Positions 35,921 through 45,737 of a DNA stretch of 64,000 nucleotides are shown here, one piece after another. The stretch is from Polyangium sp. 15x6. Lineage in GTDB: Bacteria > Myxococcota_A > Polyangia > Polyangiales > Polyangiaceae. The DNA lies in assembly GCF_029960785.1 (NCBI RefSeq), contig NZ_JASBQE010000016.1, forward strand, positions 62,001 to 126,000, given 5' to 3'. Position numbers and translations under genes: made by a program. Every line of letters begins with the position of its first letter. Within the stretch, counting starts at the first letter, position 1. Below the pieces are notes generated by a model. That model was not told the DNA's origin. It made no database searches and worked only from the letters and a program-made list of their open reading frames with translations.

Positions 35921-36083
35921 GCCGATCGAAAGGTCAGCGCGGCGGTCTTGCTTGGCAGGGTCTACGTGTTCGATGAACTGCGCATCGCGCAGTTCATCGA
36001 CCCTGGGTCCAGCGCTTGCGCTGGTCCGGGTCCAGGGGCGGATAGCCCCTGGTGGGGCCTGGGGCAACGCCCCAGCGCGGCGA
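35921..36083 (-). repeat. Dispersed palindromic element, single module plus spacer
   Basis: This is the spacer and the GATGAACTGCGC/GCGCAGTTCATC module of the dispersed family, in the same orientation as the second half of 5641-5946. The GAAGAACTGCGC module is absent and the 21-bp minisatellite stands in its place. This shows that the two modules can occur separately. Confidence 0.88.
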
Positions 36084-36109
36084 CGCCAGGGAGGGGGGGA
36101 GCGTCGTGG

Positions 36110-36739
36110 TTAGAGCGCGGCTTCGATCGCTTGCACGACTTCGGGCGACTCGGGCGTTACTCGCGGGGAGAAGCGCGCGCGGACGGCGCCGTCGCGACCG
36201 ACGAGGAACTTCTCGAAGTTCCAGGAGATGTCTGCGCCTCCGCCCGCTTTGCTGCCGATGAGCCACTGGTAGAGTGGGCTGCGCTCTGCGCCGTTCACGT
36301 CTTGCTTGGCGAGGAGGGGAAAGTCGACGCCGTAGGTCGTGGAGCAGAACTGAGCGATCTCCGTGGCCGACCCGGGCTCCTGCCCGAGGAACTGGTTGCA
36401 AGGTGCGCCTACCACGAGGAAGCCGCGATCGTGGTAACGCTCCTGCAGCTTCACCAGGCCCTCGTACTGCGGGGTGAGGCCGCAGCGGCTGGCGACGTTG
36501 ACGAAGAGCACGACCTTGCCCGACAGCTCTTCGAGGGGGAGCGGCGCTCCGTCGAGCCTTTGGAGCGAGAGCTCCTGCAGGGAGGTCGGCCCGCCTTCGG
36601 GGGCCTTGCCGTATACGGCGCGGTTCACGACGCCTACCAGTTTGTTGAGCATGGGGATCGCCATACCCGAGGACGGGCCGCGACGCCAGCCCGGATTGCC
36701 CTTGCGTGGGGGCTCCACGCTGTACGGCGTCTGCGCCAT
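36110..36739 (-). CDS. Glutathione peroxidase family protein
   Basis: A thioredoxin-fold peroxidase that reduces hydroperoxides. The catalytic tetrad is visible: Cys in NVASRCGLTPQY, Gln in CNQFLGQEPG, Trp in ISWNFEKFLV and the associated Asn. The active residue is Cys, not selenocysteine, so the real reductant is probably thioredoxin. The 209-residue reading is about 40 residues longer than most relatives. ATGs at 36664 or 36652 give a normal length and may be the true start. It stands alone next to the repeat at 35921. Confidence 0.88.
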   Translation of the reverse strand: MAQTPYSVEPPRKGNPGWRRGPSSGMAIPMLNKLVGVVNRAVYGKAPEGGPTSLQELSLQRLDGAPLPLEELSGKVVLFVNVASRCGLTPQYEGLVKLQERYHDRGFLVVGAPCNQFLGQEPGSATEIAQFCSTTYGVDFPLLAKQDVNGAERSPLYQWLIGSKAGGGADISWNFEKFLVGRDGAVRARFSPRVTPESPEVVQAIEAAL

Positions 36740-36834
36740 TGCCGACGCCGACCGAGAAGCGGCCGCTCGAAATGAGCTAGGGCCAGGGAAGAGCGGCGGC
36801 TCCTCGGACGATCGTGGTCATGTGAATGCCGCCG

Positions 36835-37326
36835 CTACAGGCAGCAAATGTTGATCGTGTAAAGGCACCCGGTCATCCCTTCGTAGGTTTCGGCGGTCCC
36901 CCCGCTCTCCCAACAAACATTGGGCTCCGAAGAGTCCTCGAGCTCGGTGAACGGAGGACAGTCCACGGTGGATGGGTCCTCGTCTGGCACCCAGGTCGAG
37001 CCAGGCTTCAGGGAGTCCTGGGCAAGTTGAGGGCCGAGGTAAGTCTTTCCCAAACAATTGATGGTGCCCCCGCCGGCTCCGCCGTCGCCGCCGATGCCGC
37101 CCCCGCCAGCACCGCCGAAGCCGCCGACGCCGCACCCGCCGCCGCCGCCGACGCCGCCGACGCCGCACCCGCCAACACCGGCTCCACCCGCGCCGCCGAC
37201 GCCACCGGCTCCGCCCATGCCGCGGCGGGCGTCGGCTTCGGATGAGCCATCTGTGCCACCCTCTCCCCCGAGGACCCCGGAGGCGCAGCCAAGAACGAAT
37301 ACGAGCGAAACAAGTGCAAGTCGCAT
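36835..37326 (-). CDS. Small Gly-rich lipoprotein with Cys-rich end
   Basis: A 163-residue lipoprotein with lipobox VLGC (Cys14). A long GG-rich run at about residues 35-85 contains two Cys (GGCGVGG, GGCGVGG), which is unusual for such linkers. A domain with six Cys follows (TINCLGKTY, VDCPPF, NVCWESGG, GCLYTINICCL). No family was recognised. A 228-base gap separates its start from the divergent surface-protein gene; nothing else was seen there. Confidence 0.65.
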   Translation of the reverse strand: MRLALVSLVFVLGCASGVLGGEGGTDGSSEADARRGMGGAGGVGGAGGAGVGGCGVGGVGGGGGCGVGGFGGAGGGGIGGDGGAGGGTINCLGKTYLGPQLAQDSLKPGSTWVPDEDPSTVDCPPFTELEDSSEPNVCWESGGTAETYEGMTGCLYTINICCL

Positions 37327-37554
37327 GTAGTTCCCTCTGAACCCCAGCCCTGCACCAGCCCACGCTGGCACAACCTGGACGTCCGATTCCATGGTGGTGC
37401 AGGATGTGGGCCACCGCTCACCCGCCTGCGCTGGCATTGCCACGCCCGCGAGCCCGAGAGCGAAGAGCCCTGATGGCGCGTTTGGCAGGAAGTCGCCTCG
37501 CGAGCCCGTGGATCCCGAAACGAATCCCGGGGTACCCTGGTCCAGAGTGCCACC

Positions 37555-40161
37555 ATGCGCCATCACCTGACCCGCCTCCTCGCGCCGTCCCTCTTCTCCC
37601 TGCTCCTCGTCGGCTGCGGTGAATACGAGCCCGCGCCCCCCGCGCTCGGATCTGCTCGCGCGGCCCTCGAAACCGTCATCGGCCCCGAGATGGGCCTCGG
37701 TGAGCCCCTCCCCGGCTTCGCGGCCGAAGTGCAAGTGCGCCCCGCGGTGGCCTTCGGCGACGGCGTGTACTTCGCGGTCTGGCAGGACCACCGCAATGGC
37801 CGCGAGCGCATCTTCGGCTCGCGCGTGATGCCCGACGGCACCCTCGTCGATCCCTACGGCCTCCACCTCGCCGACGGCCGCTCACCCTCGCTCGCCCATG
37901 ACGGAACGAACTTCCTCCTCGCCTACGAGGGCAGCACCGTGGAGATTGACGGCACCTCCCCTTCGAGCGTGCGCCTGATGCGCGTCGACGCGGCCGGCAC
38001 GGCCCTCGATCCCGGCGGGATCCTCGTGGCGGAGGATGAACATGTCCGGGCGAAGATCGCCTCCAATGGCAATGGCTCCCTCGTCGTCTGGGACAAGACC
38101 TGCCCGTTCTCGAACTGCGAGGTCCGCGCCGCGCGTGTCGCCGCCGATGGCACCGTGCTCGATCCCGGCGGTTTTCTCGTGGCGCCCGCCGAGGACGCAC
38201 CCGACTATGCGCGACCCGCCGTGGCCACGGACGGCACGGATTGGCTCGTGGTCTGGAAGGACGGCGAGATTCGCGGGCGCCGTTATTCCGCGTCCGGCGC
38301 CCCGCTCGATCCCTCGCACCTCGTCCTCGTCGCCGACCCGCAGGCCAGCAATGCCGTGCTCGTCCACGACGGCGCCGCGTACGTGCTCGGCTGGGCCCAT
38401 TCCAGCGGCGTGTACGCCGCGCGGATCTCGTCCTCGGGCGTGATGCTCGATCCGAGCCCGATCCAGGTATCGAGCTTCGAGACGTATCCCTCGGGCCTCG
38501 TCGGCGCCCACGACGGCGTGAATACGATCTTCGCGTGGGCCGATTACAGCCCGGGCGACTCCACCACGCTGCACGCTGTGCGCCTCTCCCCGGCCGGGAT
38601 CCCGCTTGCTTCTCCGCCGGGCGCGTCGCTCGCCCCGGACGTCGAGGGGTTCGCCGTGGCCAGCACGGGCGTGGGATCCCTCGTCCTCTGGACGCAGCAG
38701 AGCCACAGCATCAACGACGTCAACAGCGGCGACATCATCGGTACGCGCCTCGACCCCTCGGGCGCCGCGCTCGACGAGCCGCGCATCGTGGTCTCGCAGA
38801 GCGCCAATCAGCAATTTCAGCCCTCGGTGGCGTTCGATGGCACGAACCACGTGGTCGTGTGGACCGACGATCGCTCCTTCGAGCAGGGCATGAAGTGGTA
38901 CGACATCCACGCCGCGCGATTGTCTCCGGACGGGACCCTGCTCGATCCGCAGAGCATCCCCGTGTTCGCCGGCGACAACGTCCAGATGCAGCCCCGCGCG
39001 TTCTTCGACGGGAAGAACACCCTCGTCGTGTGGGGCTCCGACTTGGCGTATCCTCCGTACGGCTATCCGCTCGCGGCGCGCGCGGCGCGCTTGAGCGCGG
39101 CAGGCGTGGTGCTCGATTCCACGCCGATCGAGCTCCCGGAATACAACGACGCGGCCTCGGACGGCGCGGGCCTGATGTTCGTGGGCGCGAGCGCGGGCAA
39201 TCTCCACGCGTTCCGCGTGGGCCAGGACGGCGTCGTCTCCCCGATGATCGACCTGTCCGCGGCCCCGGCCGAATGGGCCGGCGGCACCCCTGCCCTCTCG
39301 TTCGATGGGACGAACTTCCTCGTGACCTGGTCCTCCAGCACGGGCATTCGCGCCGGCCGCCTGACCCCCGCGGGAGAGCCGCTCGATCCGGGCGGTTTTC
39401 CGGTGGCGCCCACCGACCCCGCCCTGCCGACGATTGGGCCCGACGTGGTGTTCACGGGAACGCACCACGTCGTCGTTTGGCAGGAGCTGGTTGCAGAGCG
39501 GCGGGTGAATCTGCGCGCCGCGCGCGTGACCTCCGACGGAATGGTCCTCGACCCCGAGGGGCTCTCGATCGGCGAGGATCTCCCGCGCGGCAGTTGCGAC
39601 GACGCCGTGCTGTACCACGGCTACGTTCAGGGCACGTGCCCCGCCCTCGTCGCGGTGGGTCCGCGCGCGCTCGTCGCGTTCCGCGTCCTGACGGCGCCCA
39701 CGGACCCGGCCGCGGTCGACCTCGTGGCGAGGACGATCGAGGCCGACGGGACGGTGACGCCGATCGTCCCGCTCTCGGCCGAGCCCACCTGGGTCGAGGG
39801 GGCGCCCGTGATGGCGGCGGAAAACGCGGACAAGGCCCTCGTGGCGTATGCGCGGTTCGTCCCGGGAGAGCCGTTCGGCGCGCAGCGCGTGTTCGGGCGA
39901 TTCGTGGAGATGGACGGCGGAGGCGGAGGCGGAGGCGCAGGCGCGGGCGGAAGCGCAGGCGCGGGCGCGGGCGGAGGCGGAGGCGCAGGCGCGGGCGGAA
40001 GCGCAGGCGGAAGCGGCGGCGACAGCGGCAGTGAAAGCGGATGCGCCTGCCACCTCGCCGCCTCGTCCTCGTCCCCCGAAGCCCTCGTCCTGCTCGTCCT
40101 CGGCTCTCTCCTCGCATCGTGCCGTCGCCGTCACCCTCGGTCTGCCCTCGACAGACCCTGA
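37555..40161 (+). CDS. Large repeat lipoprotein with MYXO-CTERM-like tail
   Basis: An 868-residue secreted protein with signal peptide and lipobox LLVGC (Cys21). About thirteen repeats of about 60 residues carry endings such as [14 protein letters not shown]. They match the repeats of the protein at 27215 in form and number. A Gly/Ala/Ser linker (about 785-825), encoded by short GC-rich tandem repeats, leads to a tail with CAC, a hydrophobic helix and CRRRHPR, a MYXO-CTERM-like sorting signal. Having both a lipobox and a C-terminal sorting tail is odd. It is likely a surface adhesive or structural protein. Confidence 0.8.
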   Translation: MRHHLTRLLAPSLFSLLLVGCGEYEPAPPALGSARAALETVIGPEMGLGEPLPGFAAEVQVRPAVAFGDGVYFAVWQDHRNGRERIFGSRVMPDGTLVDPYGLHLADGRSPSLAHDGTNFLLAYEGSTVEIDGTSPSSVRLMRVDAAGTALDPGGILVAEDEHVRAKIASNGNGSLVVWDKTCPFSNCEVRAARVAADGTVLDPGGFLVAPAEDAPDYARPAVATDGTDWLVVWKDGEIRGRRYSASGAPLDPSHLVLVADPQASNAVLVHDGAAYVLGWAHSSGVYAARISSSGVMLDPSPIQVSSFETYPSGLVGAHDGVNTIFAWADYSPGDSTTLHAVRLSPAGIPLASPPGASLAPDVEGFAVASTGVGSLVLWTQQSHSINDVNSGDIIGTRLDPSGAALDEPRIVVSQSANQQFQPSVAFDGTNHVVVWTDDRSFEQGMKWYDIHAARLSPDGTLLDPQSIPVFAGDNVQMQPRAFFDGKNTLVVWGSDLAYPPYGYPLAARAARLSAAGVVLDSTPIELPEYNDAASDGAGLMFVGASAGNLHAFRVGQDGVVSPMIDLSAAPAEWAGGTPALSFDGTNFLVTWSSSTGIRAGRLTPAGEPLDPGGFPVAPTDPALPTIGPDVVFTGTHHVVVWQELVAERRVNLRAARVTSDGMVLDPEGLSIGEDLPRGSCDDAVLYHGYVQGTCPALVAVGPRALVAFRVLTAPTDPAAVDLVARTIEADGTVTPIVPLSAEPTWVEGAPVMAAENADKALVAYARFVPGEPFGAQRVFGRFVEMDGGGGGGGAGAGGSAGAGAGGGGGAGAGGSAGGSGGDSGSESGCACHLAASSSSPEALVLLVLGSLLASCRRRHPRSALDRP

Positions 40162-40219
40162 GGTTTTTCACGACACGCGTCCGGTTGCCTGCTCGTGCCA
40201 TCCGTGCTTACTCACGCAC

Positions 40220-40864
40220 ATGCACCAGCGGCTCCTGCCTTTTGCGGTGGCCTTCGTGCTCGCCGGCTGCGGAAATCCGACGGCGGACGGGCCGAAAGGC
40301 CCCACGGCCCTTCGCAAGGTCGCGCCGAACGAGCTCCGCGCGCCTTCCGACTTCGCGAGCATCGAGGACACCCGCGAGCGATCCCGCGCCCTCTTTCTCG
40401 AAGCGAGCCGCGTGTTCACGCACCCCCGCTGCGTGAACTGCCATCCGAACGGCGACATCCCCCACCAGGGGATGAACATGCAGCTCCATGACCCGCCGTC
40501 CGTCCGTGGGCCCGACAACCACGGCGTCGTCGGGATGGAATGCACGAGCTGCCACCAGGACAAAAACCAGGAGCTCAGCCGCGTCCCCGGCGCGCCCCAC
40601 TGGGCGCTCGCGCCGATCGAGATGGCGTGGGTCGGCAAGTCGCCGCGCCAGATCTGCGAGCAGATCAAGGATCCCAAGCGGAACGGCGGCAAGGCCCTCG
40701 CCGCGATCGTCGAGCACAATGCCCACGACGCGCTCGTCGGCTGGGGATGGCATCCGGGGGCCGATCGCGAGCCGGTCCCGGGGACGCAGGAGCAGTTTGG
40801 CGCGATCGTCGCGGCCTGGGCGGAGTCCGGGGCCGAGTGCCCCGCGGAGGGGGCGAGACCATGA
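40220..40864 (+). CDS. Diheme c-type cytochrome lipoprotein
   Basis: A 214-residue exported protein with lipobox VLAGC (Cys15) and two haem c motifs (CVNCH and CTSCH). It overlaps the iron-sulfur subunit gene by four bases (ATGA). In related three-gene clusters such a cytochrome takes electrons from the molybdenum hydroxylase in the periplasm, so this one probably passes them to the respiratory chain. The sequence around the second haem ([12 protein letters not shown]) is typical of these accessory cytochromes. Confidence 0.85.
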   Translation: MHQRLLPFAVAFVLAGCGNPTADGPKGPTALRKVAPNELRAPSDFASIEDTRERSRALFLEASRVFTHPRCVNCHPNGDIPHQGMNMQLHDPPSVRGPDNHGVVGMECTSCHQDKNQELSRVPGAPHWALAPIEMAWVGKSPRQICEQIKDPKRNGGKALAAIVEHNAHDALVGWGWHPGADREPVPGTQEQFGAIVAAWAESGAECPAEGARP

Positions 40865-41328
40865 GCGTGCGTATCCGCGTGAACGGCGTTGAAAAGACGC
40901 TCGATGTCGACCCCGAAATGCCCCTGCTCTGGGCGCTCCGCGACGTGCTCGGTTTGACCGGCACGAAGTACGGCTGCGGTCAGGCGCTCTGCGGCGCGTG
41001 CACCGTGCACCTCGACGGGCAGGTCGTGCGCGCGTGCGTGACCCCGGTGCGCCGCGCCGACGGCCACGCCGTGACGACGATCGAAGGCCTCGCGCCGGAG
41101 GGAAGTCATCCGCTCCAGCGCGCGTGGGTCGAGCTCGGCGTCCCGCAATGTGGGTTTTGCCAGGCCGGGCAGATCATGACGGCGGCCGCGTTGCTCAAGG
41201 CCAAGCCAAAACCCTCGGACGACGAGATCGATCAGTCGATGGCCGGGAACCTGTGCCGATGCGGCGCCTATCCGCGGATCCGCGCGGCGATCCGCAAGGC
41301 CGCCGGGATGCCGGAGGGCGAACGATGA
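40861..41328 (+). CDS. Molybdenum hydroxylase, 2Fe-2S subunit
   Basis: A 155-residue iron-sulfur subunit. A plant-type ferredoxin cluster ([13 protein letters not shown], with a further Cys in VRACVTP) and a second helical-domain cluster (CGFCQAGQ ... CRCGAY) are intact. It is the small subunit of aldehyde/isoquinoline-type oxidoreductases and overlaps both flanking genes by four bases. It has no signal peptide of its own and is presumably exported by riding with the twin-arginine subunit. Confidence 0.94.
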   Translation: MSVRIRVNGVEKTLDVDPEMPLLWALRDVLGLTGTKYGCGQALCGACTVHLDGQVVRACVTPVRRADGHAVTTIEGLAPEGSHPLQRAWVELGVPQCGFCQAGQIMTAAALLKAKPKPSDDEIDQSMAGNLCRCGAYPRIRAAIRKAAGMPEGER

Positions 41329-43604
41329 GCCAGGGCGTCGTGCGCGTGACCCGGCGATCGTTCCTCGTCGGATTGAACCTCTCCCTGGCGGGGCTCGCGA
41401 TTGGCCTCCCTGCCCTCGCCGACGAGCCGAGCGGCCGCGCCGGGCCGAGCCCCAGGGCGGCGGCGCCCGAGGACGGCCCGGGGCTGCATCCGAACCCGTT
41501 CGTCCACGTCGCGCCGGACGGGACGGTGACGATCGTCTGTCACCGCTCCGAAATGGGCCAGGGCGTGCGCAGCTCGATTCCGGTGCTCATCGCCGACGAG
41601 CTCGGCGCGGACATGGCGCGCGTCGTGATTCGCCAGGCCGACGGCGACAAGAAGTACGGGGATCAGAACACCGACGGATCGAGCAGCATCCGGAAGTTTT
41701 ACGATGACCTCCGGTACGTCGGCGCCACCGCGCGCACGATGCTCGTCGCGGCCGCGGCGGCGAAATGGAAGGTGAAGCCCGAGACGTGCGAGGCGCGGGG
41801 GAACATGGTCCACCACGCGCCGACGAAACGCTCGCTCGGCTTCGGCGAGCTCGCGGAAGCGGCGGGCAAATTGCCCGTGCCCAAGCGCGAGGACGTAAAA
41901 CTCCGGCCGAAGAGTGAGCTCACGCGGGTGAACAGCCCGGTCTTGCCGCTCCTCGACGGGCCGGCCGTCGTGACGGGTCAGGCGGTGTTCGGGGCCGATC
42001 TGAAGCTGCCGGACATGCTGATCGCGGTGATCGCGCGGCCCCCGGTGGTCGGCGGGAAGGTCGCCCGGTACGACGCGTCGCGCGCCATGAAGATCCCGGG
42101 CGTCAAGCGGGTGGTCGAGATGCCCGCGGCGACGCGGCCTTATGGATTCCAGCCGTGGGGCGGCATCGCCGTGCTCGCGGAGAACTCCTGGGCCGCGATG
42201 CGCGGGCGCGCGGCGCTCGACATTACGTGGGATCCCGGTGAAAACGCGGTGTACGATTCCGCGACGTACCGGGAAAAACTCCTCGCTTCGGTGCGCGAGG
42301 CGGGGACGCCGTACCGCAACGTCGGGGACGTCGATGCCGCGCTCGCCAAGGCGGCGCGGGTCGTCGAGGCGGAGTACGTGGTCCCGCACCTCGCGCACAT
42401 GCCGATGGAGCCGCCGGTGGCCCTCGCGCGGGTCGCGGGCGGGCGCTGCGAGGTCTGGGCGCCGACGCAGCACCCGCAAGCGGCGCGGACGCAGGTGGCG
42501 AAGATACTCGGCCTCGGCGAGGACGCGGTCGCGGTGCACGTGACGCTGCTCGGCGGCGGGTTCGGGCGAAAATCGAAGGCGGATTTCGCCGCGGAAGCGG
42601 CGTTCCTCGCGCGCGAGGCGGGCGTGCCGGTGCGCGTGCAATGGACACGCGAGGACGACATCCACCACGACTATTACAACGCGGTGAACGCGCAGCGGCT
42701 CCGCGCGGGCCTCGATGCGAACGGCAAGGTGATCGCCTGGCACCATCGGACCGCGTTCCCGCCGATCGCCTCCACGTTCGGCGACGTCGACAAACCGGCC
42801 ATCACGGATCTCCAGCAAGGCGTGCTCGATGTCGCGCTCGACGTGCCGAACGTCCGCGCCGAGGGCTGCAAGGCGCAGGCGCACGTGCGGATCGGCTGGT
42901 ATCGGTCCGTGTACAACATCTTCCACGCGTTCGGGATCGGCTCGATGATCGACGAAATCGCGCACGCGCGCGGGGCCGATCCGCGGGACGTGTGGCTCGA
43001 GATCATCGGCCCGCCGCGGACCATGAGCCTTCAGGACCTCGGCGTCGAGAAGCTCGTGAATTACGGGGAAAAACTCGAAAAACACCCGGTCGACGCGGGC
43101 CGGCTGCGGCGCGTGATCGAGCGGGTCACGGCGTCCTCGAACTGGAGCGGGCGAAAGAAAGACGGCCGCGGCTACGGGCTCGCCGCGCATCGGAGCTTCG
43201 TCACGTACACGGCCGTCGTGCTGGCCGTCGTGCCCGACGAGCGGAACAAGGTCCGCGTCGACGAGGCCTGGATCTGCATGGATGCCGGCTCGGTGGTCAA
43301 CCAGGACCGCGCCCGCGCGCAGATGGAGGGCTCGGTGGTCATGGGGATCAGCAATGCGTTCTTCGGCGGGATCACCATGAAGGGCGGCAGGGCGGAGCAA
43401 TCGAACTTCCGGGACGCGCGGATCGCGCGGATCGGTGAGGTCCCGCGAAAGATCCACGTGGACCTCGTGCCGAGCGACGGGCCTCCGTGCGGCGTGGGCG
43501 AGCCGGGCGTGCCGCCGGTGGGCCCGGCGCTGGCGAATGCGGTGTTCGCCTTGACGGGCAAACGCATCCGCGAGGTGCCGATCGTGCGGGGGCTCTTCGC
43601 GTAG
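41325..43604 (+). CDS. Molybdenum hydroxylase, molybdopterin-binding subunit (exported)
   Basis: A 759-residue large subunit of the isoquinoline 1-oxidoreductase beta/aldehyde dehydrogenase type. A twin-arginine signal (TRRSFLVG) is at the N-terminus. Mo-cofactor binding motifs are seen (GGGFGRKS near 408) together with the active-site Glu in GVGEPGVPP near the end. Substrates of relatives are aldehydes and N-heterocycles; the true substrate is unknown. No dedicated FAD subunit is present, consistent with the cytochrome acting as acceptor. The maturation proteins are not in the window. Confidence 0.92.
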   Translation: MSQGVVRVTRRSFLVGLNLSLAGLAIGLPALADEPSGRAGPSPRAAAPEDGPGLHPNPFVHVAPDGTVTIVCHRSEMGQGVRSSIPVLIADELGADMARVVIRQADGDKKYGDQNTDGSSSIRKFYDDLRYVGATARTMLVAAAAAKWKVKPETCEARGNMVHHAPTKRSLGFGELAEAAGKLPVPKREDVKLRPKSELTRVNSPVLPLLDGPAVVTGQAVFGADLKLPDMLIAVIARPPVVGGKVARYDASRAMKIPGVKRVVEMPAATRPYGFQPWGGIAVLAENSWAAMRGRAALDITWDPGENAVYDSATYREKLLASVREAGTPYRNVGDVDAALAKAARVVEAEYVVPHLAHMPMEPPVALARVAGGRCEVWAPTQHPQAARTQVAKILGLGEDAVAVHVTLLGGGFGRKSKADFAAEAAFLAREAGVPVRVQWTREDDIHHDYYNAVNAQRLRAGLDANGKVIAWHHRTAFPPIASTFGDVDKPAITDLQQGVLDVALDVPNVRAEGCKAQAHVRIGWYRSVYNIFHAFGIGSMIDEIAHARGADPRDVWLEIIGPPRTMSLQDLGVEKLVNYGEKLEKHPVDAGRLRRVIERVTASSNWSGRKKDGRGYGLAAHRSFVTYTAVVLAVVPDERNKVRVDEAWICMDAGSVVNQDRARAQMEGSVVMGISNAFFGGITMKGGRAEQSNFRDARIARIGEVPRKIHVDLVPSDGPPCGVGEPGVPPVGPALANAVFALTGKRIREVPIVRGLFA

Positions 43605-43609
43605 GCGCG

Positions 43610-44191
43610 TTACTCGACGGCGCCGAGGAGGTTGCCCGAAGGGTCGACCTCCTCGATGAGCTTTCGCACGTCGCGCTCCGAGGGCGCGATGGCGAGGGGA
43701 TACCCTCCCCCAGGCATGCTCAGGGACACCATGTTGAAATGGGAGGTCGAGACCGAGACGACCTGCTTGTTTCGAATGCGGGACTCGGCCTCCGCCCAGG
43801 AGATCTCTTCGATGTCGTCCCGGTAGAGGAACCTGAGCTCCTCGCGGGGGAACTGCGCCATGAGCTTGGCCAGGTCGCCGAGCCTGGGCGCGGTGGTGTA
43901 GTGTTTCTGGCCCTCCCTCTTGACCACGTACACGCGGCGGGTCCGGGTCCCGAGCACGCGGTCGACCGCCTGACTCTGGATGAGCGTGACCACCTCGGAC
44001 CAGGGAATCTCGGTGTAATTGGGCGGGAGCCACGGAGGCGGTGAACGAAGGGGCGCCGCGGCCGCCCCGATGCCCGCGGAAGCGCGTTTCGGCTCCTCCG
44101 GCCCCAGGTCCTTGCACCCGAGCAGCAAGAGGAGCCCGCTCGCCGCGACGAGCATGCGCCGAGGCGAGGGCGCGAGGTCCAGGAACGCCAT
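43610..44191 (-). CDS. Hypothetical lipoprotein
   Basis: A 193-residue lipoprotein with lipobox LLLGC (about residue 26), then a Pro-rich linker. Two similar segments follow (TEIPWSEVVTLIQSQAVDRV and EEISWAEAESRIRNKQVVSV). They look like an internal duplication of a strand-helix-strand unit of about 60 residues and recall the inserted dipeptide-repeat segment of FtsH-type N-domains. No enzymatic motif was seen. An internal ATG at 44155 is an alternative start with an equally good signal peptide. Confidence 0.65.
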   Translation of the reverse strand: MAFLDLAPSPRRMLVAASGLLLLLGCKDLGPEEPKRASAGIGAAAAPLRSPPPWLPPNYTEIPWSEVVTLIQSQAVDRVLGTRTRRVYVVKREGQKHYTTAPRLGDLAKLMAQFPREELRFLYRDDIEEISWAEAESRIRNKQVVSVSTSHFNMVSLSMPGGGYPLAIAPSERDVRKLIEEVDPSGNLLGAVE

Positions 44192-44270
44192 GCCTCAGCT
44201 TGCCAGGCCTGTCGCCCCGGTGGCAAGCGCCCGGGATGCCGAGGGGCGCGATCCGGGCTAGGAAATCCGC

Positions 44271-45683
44271 ATGGCGCACGTCCTCGTGATCGATGTCGGC
44301 AGCTCGTCGGTGCGCGCCGCCATTTGTGACGGGAGCGCGCGTATCCACCGCGAAACGGCCGAGCCATATGCCTTCACGGTAGCCGCGGACGGCACCGCGG
44401 AGGTGGATGCGCGGAAGCTGCGCGCGTCCGTCGAAGGGTGCGTCGACCGGATCGTGACGGACGCGCCGCCGATCGAGGCGGTCGCGATGGCGACGTTCGT
44501 GGGGAATTTGCTCGGCGTGGATGCCCAAAACCAGCCCGTGACGCCCGTGTTCACGTATGCCGACACCCGCCCGGCCGCGGATGTCGAGGCATTGCGGACC
44601 GAGGTCGACGCGGCACATCTGGTTCAGGCGACGGGCTGCCCGCTGCATACGGCATATCACCCCGCGCGCCTGCGCTGGTATGCTCGGAGCGGGCGGATCA
44701 TGCCTGCGACGTGGCTCGATTTCGGCACGTATCTCCATCGCGCCTGGTTCGGCCGGGAGGTCCCGTGCAGCTCTTCGGTCGCCTCGTGGAGTGGCCTGCT
44801 CGACCGCACATCCGGGAGCTTTTCGACCGAATGGCTGCGCATTCTCGGGCTCGCGCCGGAAAAGCTCCCACCCGTGGCCGGCTCTCGGCATGTCGAGATG
44901 GGCCTCGCGCCCGCTCATGCGCAGCGCTGGCCCGCGCTCCGCGACGCGCCGTTTCTCCCGGCCATCGGGGACGGCGCGGCGGCGCACGTCGGCAGCGGCG
45001 CGATTTCGCCTCGAAGCACGTCGCTGACCGTCGGGACGACGGCGGCCTTGCGGCAGATGCGCGTCGCGGAGAGGCCGCCGTGCCCCGTGCCGAAGGGGCT
45101 CTGGGCCTATCGCATCGACGAGACACGCGAGCTCATCGGAGGCGCCACGAGCGAAGGGGGCAATGCCCACGCCTGGGCGCGCGCGCATCTGAAGCTCGAC
45201 GACGAGCCGCTCGTGTTCGGCGCGCCCTTCGCGCACGGGCTCACCGTTTTGCCCATGTTCGCGGGAGAACGCAGCCCCGGCTATCGGCCGGATGCCACGG
45301 CCACCTTGCATGGCTTGCGGCTCTCCACGACCCCACGTGACATCGTGCAGGCCTTGTACGAATCGATCGCTTTGCGGCTCGCGCAGATCCACGACGCGCT
45401 TGGCGGCAGCGACGCACTGTACGCTGGAGGCGGCGCGCTCTCCGCCTCCCCCGCCTGGGCCCAGATGTTCGCGGACGCGATGCAGACGCCCGTGCATTTC
45501 ATGGGCGACGAGGCCACGATGCGCGGCGCGGCCATGCTGGCGCTGGAAGCGCGGGGCCTGGGATCCCTCGCATCACTCGCCCCATCCGCGTCCCGGATCT
45601 TCGAGCCGCGGCGGGAGGTCGCCGAGATCTATCGGGCCGCGAAGGAGCGGCAGATCGAGCTTTATCGAAGGCTTTATTCGTGA
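44271..45683 (+). CDS. FGGY-family carbohydrate kinase, gluconokinase-like
   Basis: A 470-residue sugar kinase. The N-terminal phosphate motif (VIDVGSSSVRAAI), the substrate segment FVGNLLGVDAQNQPVTPVFTYADTRPA, and the C-terminal FGGY hinge region (GGATSEGGNAHAW; GGGALSASPAW) are clear. The FVGNLLGVDA ... TGCPLHTAYHPARLRW pattern is characteristic of gluconokinase-like FGGY proteins. It sits at one end of a locus with inositol oxygenase, sugar transporter, uronate isomerase and a LarA-type epimerase. Phosphorylating D-gluconate would complete a route to the pentose phosphate or Entner-Doudoroff pathway. Specificity is inferred. Confidence 0.85.
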   Translation: MAHVLVIDVGSSSVRAAICDGSARIHRETAEPYAFTVAADGTAEVDARKLRASVEGCVDRIVTDAPPIEAVAMATFVGNLLGVDAQNQPVTPVFTYADTRPAADVEALRTEVDAAHLVQATGCPLHTAYHPARLRWYARSGRIMPATWLDFGTYLHRAWFGREVPCSSSVASWSGLLDRTSGSFSTEWLRILGLAPEKLPPVAGSRHVEMGLAPAHAQRWPALRDAPFLPAIGDGAAAHVGSGAISPRSTSLTVGTTAALRQMRVAERPPCPVPKGLWAYRIDETRELIGGATSEGGNAHAWARAHLKLDDEPLVFGAPFAHGLTVLPMFAGERSPGYRPDATATLHGLRLSTTPRDIVQALYESIALRLAQIHDALGGSDALYAGGGALSASPAWAQMFADAMQTPVHFMGDEATMRGAAMLALEARGLGSLASLAPSASRIFEPRREVAEIYRAAKERQIELYRRLYS

Positions 45684-45737
45684 GCCGGGCGCACGGGGCC
45701 ACCGCTTCGGGGCAGCCCCCTGCCCTCTTTCAGCGAA

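Noticed and set aside
34514-36067. Minus-strand open frame of 517 codons
   Set aside because: It runs through a dispersed element, the minisatellite, the antisense of the DUF523 gene and part of a lipoprotein gene, so it cannot be one gene.
35643-36113. Plus-strand protein made of FHEGGMA-type heptads
   Set aside because: It consists of the 21-bp minisatellite followed by the dispersed element, with no ribosome site or signal. Both strands are equally open.
41268-45497. Minus-strand open frame of about 1409 codons
   Set aside because: It is antisense to three well-supported genes (Mo subunit, lipoprotein region, FGGY kinase). Its translation is Arg/His-rich with no domain. Long antisense frames are normal at this GC content.
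44271-45683. L-xylulose or glycerol kinase assignment for the FGGY protein
   Set aside because: Its substrate-side motifs look more like gluconokinase-type FGGY proteins, and the neighbouring genes point to aldonic acids.
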